A stretch of 64,000 bases of DNA, from contig QKWP01000270.1 in the NCBI GenBank assembly GCA_003550325.1, forward strand, positions 168,259-232,258, in the 5' to 3' direction. The notes beneath the pieces are model-generated. The model searched no databases. It saw only the letters and a list, made by a program, of their open reading frames with translations, and was not told where the DNA came from. Position numbers and translations under genes: made by a program. The stretch is from Gigaspora rosea. Its lineage: Eukaryota > Glomeromycota > Glomeromycetes > Diversisporales > Gigasporaceae. Below are positions 57,832 through 64,000 of the stretch, piece after piece; position 1 is the stretch's first letter; each line of letters starts with the position of its first letter.

Positions 57832-58666
57832 ATGGGAACAAAGAGAAAATTTAATAACGAAACACCAGAATCAGTAGCTGAGCATATTTTAAAACAACAG
57901 AAACATGAGAATAAAAGACTCAAACCAGAGAACAACAAGTCTGAAACGAAGGTTTTAGAATTACATAAGACACTCAGTTTTGAATTAATTTCATGGCCAA
58001 ATGTGCTCCAACGAGAGCCTATATCTGGCCCTCCACGACGATATACAACGTCTGATATTCCAAACTCAAGCCAAAATAATACCCTCGCCCCAAGAAGACC
58101 TCCTCGTTCTAAAACTCTTCCCAGTAATACAAAAGTAGAACAGCGAAATAAATTTTTATCTCAACTTGTTGACGAGCCTAAGGAAGACGCGTCTATACTG
58201 CAGAGCGGCATTAATACGACATTATGTACGAATTGTGATGCCAATCTTATTGTATTAGATGCCATACCAATTCAAAGTAGCCTACCTAATATATTTAATT
58301 TGTGACGTTCGCATCTAAATTGTTGTTATTAACTTGTATAATGTACGTTCCTATATATAGCTGAAAATCCTATTTTAATTAATGCTACGAATCTATGCAA
58401 TTCAAATAACGTTTCTGATTCTCACCCTGATGCAAGCGCCCTCTCCACATCATCTGGTATGTACTGTACACTATTTATTGTGTTCTCTTTTGACATACAG
58501 TATTACTAATGCTTTAATATGTATAATATCATTAATAGTTGACACAAATGATACCTCAGTTTGGATCTACTACTATGATATTCATGATAACAAACACTAT
58601 GGTATCGATTACAATGGTCAGCTAGTCGATATATCATATGAATCATATATGCTACAAGTATCATAA
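57832..58666 (+). CDS. three-exon gene, 222-residue protein of unknown function
   Basis: Exon 1 is 57832-58276, exon 2 58361-58456 and exon 3 58539-58666. Intron 2 has GTATGT, a TACTAAT branch site and TAATAG; intron 1 has a weaker GTAGCC donor and TATATAG. Both splice in phase and remove all stops. The protein starts MGTKRKFNNETPESVAEHIL and is basic and Lys/Gln-rich at first, then Pro/Arg-rich (PRRPPRSK). It has a CTNC pair near residue 133 and ends in an acidic Tyr-rich segment (VWIYYYDIHDNKHYGIDYNG). No signal peptide or membrane span is seen. I do not recognise a family. The start fits well: the upstream frame is closed and an AAAATGG context surrounds it. It is the only undamaged multi-exon gene in the window. 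Confidence 0.75.
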
Positions 58667-59753
58667 CAACAATCAGATTATTTCAAGTGGTAAGTAACAG
58701 TAATAATAACAATTCCATCTGTGTTAGTTGCTTATGTAACTGACAATGTATTTTTTATATGCAATAACGTAGGATGTCTAATGCTAGCATCTGAATGTAA
58801 TCCCAAATAATACATTTTTTAATGGCATCTGTCTTTGTTGACAAATGAAGAACGATTTGGAGGCCTTAAAAAACTTGATTTTTATTATTAACGAAAGGAA
58901 TACAGTTAACTGTATTGTGTTAAATATTAAAAAATTAAATCAATTTATTTTCATAGACATATTTGTTTCTTTTTTTTTTTATTGTTTGAAATTTTTGGTT
59001 TTTTTTGGGCTTTTCTGTAAATTTTGTTTCCAAATCGTCAAAATAAAATAAATATAATAAAATTAGTTTTTATAATTTTTGGCACGGACATCGTAGTCCG
59101 GTTAATTTAAATGTTCTTATTTGACAATGCCACAATGCTCTTTATGTCTTTTTGATTTCATTCTTACGAGAAATGTAAACCAATAGTCTTACACTTGTGG
59201 AGTTAACGTTCCGCTGTGGTTACACAAGATCATATAATTTTCCAGAAAAATCTAGAATGGAATTCGCAATTCACAATAGTGATTCTTAAAGGCTAGCTGC
59301 AATAACGCAATTTAAAAGAATGTATTTGCTCAAAATTATTTAGAAGCAGAAAGTTACCACAAACTATCGTGAGTTTCGTTGATACGTCGTGGCATTTGAG
59401 TAGTCAAACATTGTCGGTAAAGCTTTCCTTTCCGTAAATTCCAAGCAAAATATAGATTACTAAAATGGAATAAATCATCATACAATTTTCTAAAATGCAC
59501 AAAAAAAGGGGGTTTACGGAAGTAAGTGGTTTACACAATTATGTGCGATTGGCCAACATAGTAATACAGTACTACGCTACACCAGGTCTTTTACAAAAGC
59601 CAAGATAATACTCCTGGGTGCTGTGTAAAGATGGGGATACTATGCAAGGGGTATACTGAAGAGAGTATTAAGAATGTGGGTTAATCGAATAACAAGATCA
59701 TGTACGTACGTACGTACGTAAGTCTAATTGTAGGTAGTATGATAGGAATTTTA
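58667..59753. other. intergenic stretch
   Basis: Nothing coding is seen. A (TACG)n run, GTACGTACGTACGTACGTA, lies at 59702-59720; shorter runs of the same tetranucleotide occur at 18696 and 19345. Confidence 0.45.
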
Positions 59754-59984
59754 CAGGAGGGTCACCAAAATTCCGGGTCGTATGCGTCGGATCTAGGTCG
59801 GCGATTAGTCCTAGTTGTTAGCATGTTCTATAGCAAAATTATCAACTGGGCATTTTTTACTTAATGAATGGATATGATTTCATTAGTAAAATTTTTTATG
59901 CAAAATTGATCAATTCCAATCCAGCCGACCATGATTCCGATGCACTCTGACGTATCCCGACCCGGAATTTTGGCGACCCCCCTG
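59754..59984. mobile_element. 231-bp Tc1/pogo-like MITE
   Basis: The ends CAGGAGGGTCACCAAAATTC and (reverse complement) CAGGGGGGTCGCCAAAATTC match and continue through CGGGTCG. TA flanks both (59752-59753 and 59985-59986). Confidence 0.82.
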
Positions 59985-59986
59985 TA

Positions 59987-60825
59987 TGAGTTGTTACCCT
60001 TGCATATCGTACCCCTGCCGTAGATCATAACTGTGTCACGGGACTACTGTGCCTCATGTCCCGAATGTACCTAATGTGCCGGATATGCCTCATGCGACCG
60101 ATGAACCGAATGTGGCATAATAGGCTGATGTGATCGAAATAGCATAAATGATGGATCAGCCCTTTATAGCACAAGAGCCATATACCAGGAGCGGAGTATG
60201 AAATACGAAGTACATGGTTTACGGGCAAGTTAGTTGATGTCCGCAATTCTGGGCATCTGATTGGATAAAAAATCCTTGTGATTTTTTGTAACACCCCATG
60301 CAATACTAAAAAGGGTTGCCGAAAGAAATTGAAGGTCTAATTGGTAAAAAAGAATTCTTAATCGTAATATTGATATCGTAATGAGGTGTATACTATGAAC
60401 GTTGTACAAAGTACGAGGTGTATGGTTTGAATGGTGTGTACAAATCTGTGGATCTGGTTGGATGGTTGGAGCTTGTGACTTTAGATTTCTGTATTATTTC
60501 TATTGTAGTTTCTTTGACCGGTCGTTGATTAAACGCAAAAAGTAAATAATACAACAAAATAATCTCTGTTAGTATTATTAATAGTTCTCTTGTGTGCTGT
60601 ACGGTAGTGTGATTCTCTGTATCTGATTGAAAAAAATATTGCATGAGACCGGCACTTTTGAGAGGTGCTTGGGATTGATGTCCAAAGAAACCTGTAGGTT
60701 GATCTATTCTGGACCTGGCCGAACGTACTATGTCTTTGATCGGTTCTTTTCAGCTATATGGTGTAATATGAATAACAAACTACTTATTAGGCCCTTGAGT
60801 CCGGTGTTACTGTCATAATGTTTCT
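59987..60825. other. moderately GC-rich non-coding stretch
   Basis: A segment at 60225-60290 (GGGCATCTGATTGGAT, CCTTGTGATTTT) is repeated at 61425-61480. Frames on both strands lack motifs. It may belong to the long terminal repeat or flank of the retrotransposon further right. Confidence 0.35.
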
Positions 60826-61344
60826 GCGCCTTGTTATCACATTGTTAGCTTATTCTACTCCTGCCTTATGATGATCATTTTTCCTTATGTTATCATTAAA
60901 TTGATTATACCTCCGATCTTATTACTAACTGTAGTTATCCGTTTTTTTTATTTGTTCTTCTGCGGATATAAACCTGGAATGTGCGTAGAGTATGCCGTTA
61001 ACAGGGGGTTTCTGTTTGGATGATTATTCGTTGATTTTGTATACCATGCGTGCTGATGTTTTGTGCTTTTGAATTTGCGGTAGGGCGCCTTGATATCACA
61101 TTGTTAGCTTATTCTACCCCTGCCTTATGATGATCATTTTTTCTTATGTTATCGTTAAATTGATTATACCTCCGATCTTATTACTAACTGTAGTTATCCG
61201 TTTTTTTTATTTGTTCTTCTGTGGATATAAACCTGGAATGTGCGTAGAGTATGCCGTTAACAGGGGGTTTCTGATTGGATGATTATTCGTTGATTTTGTA
61301 TACCATGCGTGCTGATGTTTTGTGCTTTTGAATTTGTGGTAGGG
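60826..61344. repeat. 259-bp tandem duplication
   Basis: Two adjacent units (60826-61084 and 61085-61344) are almost identical, starting GCGCCTTG and TATCACATTGTTAGCTTATT and ending GAATTTG-GGTAGGG. A third, diverged part unit follows at 61420-61530. The near-identity implies a recent duplication or gene conversion. Confidence 0.85.
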
Positions 61345-62080
61345 ATCGTTATTTAAAAAATTTTTAATGTGACCGTATGTGTTTACAATGTTGTTTTTCT
61401 TTATATGGTTACAGGCAAATTAGGTGATGTCGCAGTTTTGGGCATCTGATTGGATGGTGGTTCCTTGTGATTTTGTATGCCGTGTGTGCTGACGTTCCGT
61501 GCATTTATGTTATTGTTTATCGCGGTAGGGGTTAATTTGGTGATTGTTCCGTGCTATGGTTTTAATATGTATTGTAAACGGAATACACAAGAATTTTTTT
61601 ATGTTATCTGAAAACTGACTCGGGATACTAATTTTGGCTAATAAATTTTTTATATAAAAAGGTCGAAATTCTGTTCCGAGTGATAATCATCATTGTTATC
61701 CTGAATTATAGAAAAATACCTTCAACACAGTACCTGGCGTCGTGATATACTGACTTTCCGTTCCTGGTTTCGCGCAATGCGTTGCGCAGCTACTTATGTA
61801 TTTAGTAGTAGATAGTTTCTTATATATATGGGCGATATTCGCTCCACTTTGTAGGCATGTTTGCCATGATATCTTATTAGTATAAATAAAGGACACTACA
61901 AATCGATTCTATTAAACATATCACACTCTTTCGAATTGCCAAATCACTATAAACATAAACTCTCTCGCTTGTATAAATACTAACAACTACGGTAAACCAC
62001 TGCACAATTCGTGTCTCTGTGCTCACGTGACTCCCTGTCGATAGTTGCTCCGTTAGCCTCGATTTCCGAAGGTTAACAAT
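61345..62080 (+). mobile_element. probable 5' long terminal repeat (right part)
   Basis: The sequence ends GGTTAACA at 62078, just before the primer-binding site. A TATA-like TATAAATAAAGGA lies at 61881-61893 and would place the transcript start about 30 bases on. The left boundary of the repeat was not found, and the 3' copy is outside the window. Confidence 0.5.
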
Positions 62081-62101
62081 TGGTGGTGACTGTGAGATTC
62101 G
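62081..62101 (+). promoter_or_regulatory. retrotransposon primer-binding site
   Basis: TGGTGGTGACTGTGAGATTC begins with TGG, the complement of a tRNA CCA end. Its reverse complement reads like a tRNA 3' half with a T-loop-like TTACGAAT and stem CTCAC, so about 18-20 bases could pair with the primer tRNA. The exact tRNA is not known. Confidence 0.65.
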
Positions 62102-62129
62102 TAACGAGAATCGACGTTGGATTTGTAAG

Positions 62130-62240
62130 AAGAACTCTGTGTGAGTTAAAAGATTGCTCTGTGTGAGCTATAAGGTATAACTCTGTGTGAGTTTAAATAT
62201 TGCTCTGTGTGAGCTACGATTCTGTGTGAATCGCTCGAAT
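62130..62240 (+). repeat. CTCTGTGTGAGY repeats in the retrotransposon leader
   Basis: Five copies of (C/T)TCTGTGTGA(G/A) are spaced 20-30 bases apart between the primer-binding site and Gag. Each is followed by TTA, CTA or TCG. The arrangement suggests expansion by slippage; in an RNA leader such repeats could bind a protein or direct packaging. Confidence 0.7.
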
Positions 62241-62308
62241 TATTGAAGCAAAGATAGAAGAACCCTGTAATGAAAAAAAGACACCGAGATCAAAGATCGT
62301 GGATTAAA

Positions 62309-62478
62309 TTTACTTCACCCCTATAGTACGCTCTCAAAACCTATGGCAACAATGTTCCCAATGTGGAAGAAAAACACACTCTGTTGTGGAGTGTCCAAAG
62401 GTGAAATATCTGGATGAAAGGTGTACCAAACTCGCTAAATCACTTACCGTGGAACAACTTGTAGAGCTACAGAAATAA
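62309..62478 (+). pseudogene. Gag fragment with CCHC zinc knuckle
   Basis: The frame reads SQNLWQQCSQCGRKTHSVVE and then CPK. The Cys and His spacing is exactly CX2CX4HX4C, the retroviral-type nucleocapsid knuckle that binds RNA. The frame begins after a TAA near 62307 and ends LVELQK at TAA 62476-62478. No upstream capsid region is preserved. It follows the primer-binding site by about 230 bases, as expected for Gag. Confidence 0.75.
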
Positions 62479-63480
62479 TGGATGAGAACTTTTGTGTTCC
62501 TCTCAATGACGAACAGATTCCCACGGTCCTGGTGTTCTTGATGAAAACAATGGTAGATATAATTACAAGAGATGTAGAATTTGAAGACCTAATGCAAAGA
62601 GAAGAATATAGTTCAATCGATGATGAACGGTCTGCTGGATACAACTACAGAGGCGAAGTCAGGAAGGTTAGATGTGGGACGTTTGAATGTTATCAAAAAC
62701 TGGTCAGGATGGAATATGCTAAAGAAGCGGACGATACCTGTAACGCCGACTGCTATAATGAAGTTATTAGTGGATCAAGAAAGAACAAAAAAGGAAGCCT
62801 TAGGACAAGAAGGAAAAGTAATAAAGACCTATATGAAAGTAAGAAGAGGAAGAAATTAGAAATAGAAAAATGATCCAGCCAGATTACTACAAGAATTACT
62901 TATCTTTTGTGACGCCCTGTCCAAAAAAATAACTAGAGAGAAAGGTAAAACAGTTAAATTGAAGAAACTTGCTGAAACGGATGACACTAATTACGGGATT
63001 TGTGGTAATCGACGAAATGGAAGAAGGGTTGAAATGATGAAATTGGTGATGGCAAAGAGGGGGAGAAGGTCTACTTCAAATAGTTAGAAGGGTTTAAATA
63101 CAATGATAAAGGTGAAGGAATGGAAAAAAGCAGATATAAGACCAACTTTGACAGCTCTGAAAGCCCTGAATTCAACAATAGAAAAACCTGGGATCTGAAC
63201 CAAGGAAGAAAGGAAGCAAGAAAGGGCACTTATTTGGCATCCGAATATGGGATGACACAGGGAAGAAAGAATAGAAGCATGGAATGTACCTGTAAAACCT
63301 GAAGAAATAGTAGATGGCAAGGCCCTGGAATTTCTTGTAGGAAGAAGAGAAGAGGATTTCTGTTCGATATCCCGCCAGAACTACCCCCTAAGGACCCAAG
63401 AAAAAGAAGCCGTGTACCTTGATGTCCTTAACATCTACTACGGCCTCAATGAACATCGGGAAAATAAAAACATTAATAAT
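62478..63480 (+). pseudogene. degenerate retrotransposon coding region downstream of Gag
   Basis: A 131-codon frame starts at the ATG overlapping the Gag stop (TAATG) and is acidic at first, then Lys/Arg-rich. From about 62620 a second frame also reads sensibly (GRLNVIKNWSGWNMLKKR). Later pieces include WKKADIRPTLTALKALNSTI, ERALIWHPNMG and YLDVLNIYYGLNEHRENK. They look like parts of one worn protein, but no protease, RT or integrase motif is visible. Confidence 0.45.
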
Positions 63481-64000
63481 CTGCAGTAATATTCAAATTT
63501 ATCAAATAAGTGCAGAATTTTGTTTAAAAAATTGCAAAGATCTTCAAAATCTGGATTTTTGCAGTTCTTCGCAGATTTTTTGCCATAAAATCTATGCAAA
63601 TTTTTAAAAAGTATAATCTTCGCAGGCACCGTCTATTATAATCTGCAATAATCTATACCTGCCGATAAAAACACGAGAAAAACAATAAACAAAACAAAGC
63701 GATAAATAAATAAACACATTTTTTTATTCTTTTTTTTTATTAATTTTATCATTTTTTTTTATTTTAATATATATTACATTTTTTATTCCCGTATTTTACT
63801 TTTTTTTAATTTTTTAATTTTTTTATTTTTTTTTTTTAATTTATTTTTTTTTATTTTTTATTTTTTTTATTATTTTTTTATTTTTAATTATCGTTTTTTT
63901 AGTTGTTTTTTAATTTTTTTTATTGTTTTTTTTTACATTTTTTTTAACGGTTTTTTTTATTTTTATTATTTTTTTTATTTAAATTTTTATTTATTTTTTT
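63481..64000. other. spacer ending in T-rich low-complexity DNA
   Basis: A short inverted pair (CTGCAGTAATATTC and GATTATAATCTGC-like ends, with GCAGATTTT pieces) lies at 63480-63655. From about 63715 to the end the sequence is almost only T with scattered A. Confidence 0.5.

Overview
The window looks like a transposon-rich segment of a Glomeromycotina (arbuscular mycorrhizal, Rhizophagus-like) fungal genome. Three things support this: very low GC, short spliceosomal introns with GTAAGT/GTATGT donors and TACTAAT-like branch sites, and a long Sel1-repeat protein beside a TKL-type kinase with a DLG activation motif. Sel1/kinase pairs of this kind are hugely expanded in that group. No database was searched, so the taxon is inference. 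Three single-N positions (1748, 23548, 45565) mark unmerged contig joins; two are flanked by perfect duplicates and the third lies inside a poly-A run.

Region 1 (171-14602) is a nested transposon. A pogo/Tigger-type element (25-bp TIRs, TA target duplication) carries its transposase on the minus strand. That gene is split by an 11.7-kb element with perfect 19-bp TIRs and TTAA duplications, and excising the 11.7 kb in silico rejoins the transposase exactly in frame. A short poly-A-tailed retro-insertion interrupts the same gene at its DETG motif. The 11.7-kb element holds a decayed gene of about 1100 codons that I do not recognise, a Sel1 pseudogene, MITEs and minisatellites.

Region 2 (14603-20659) is non-coding, with several foldback elements. 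Region 3 (20660-24357) holds the host genes: a Sel1-repeat protein and a kinase, the latter with an assembly duplication and a homopolymer frameshift.

Region 4 (24358-43000) is a retroelement and foldback cluster. It contains a satellite-like array, two copies of a 1-kb tRNA-headed SINE-like retroposon with 17-18-bp target duplications, and a degenerate LINE (AP endonuclease, RT, RNase H, zinc knuckle). The LINE is interrupted by a TTA-flanked palindromic element, and a 5'-truncated sister copy of it lies downstream. Modular palindromes, hAT elements and a hAT BED-finger pseudogene complete the cluster.

Region 5 (43000-57800) is mostly MITEs and non-autonomous elements (hAT with perfect 8-bp duplications, pogo-like with TA, a TTAA element with telomere-like internal repeats). 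Region 6 (57832-58666) is one intact three-exon gene of unknown function. Region 7 (59700-64000) ends with tandem duplications and the 5' part of an LTR retrotransposon (primer-binding site, repeat-rich leader, Gag CCHC knuckle), then T-rich low-complexity DNA.

Premature stops are concentrated in the transposon genes and mostly fit C-to-T or G-to-A changes of Trp, Gln or Arg codons. The Sel1 gene and the three-exon gene have none.
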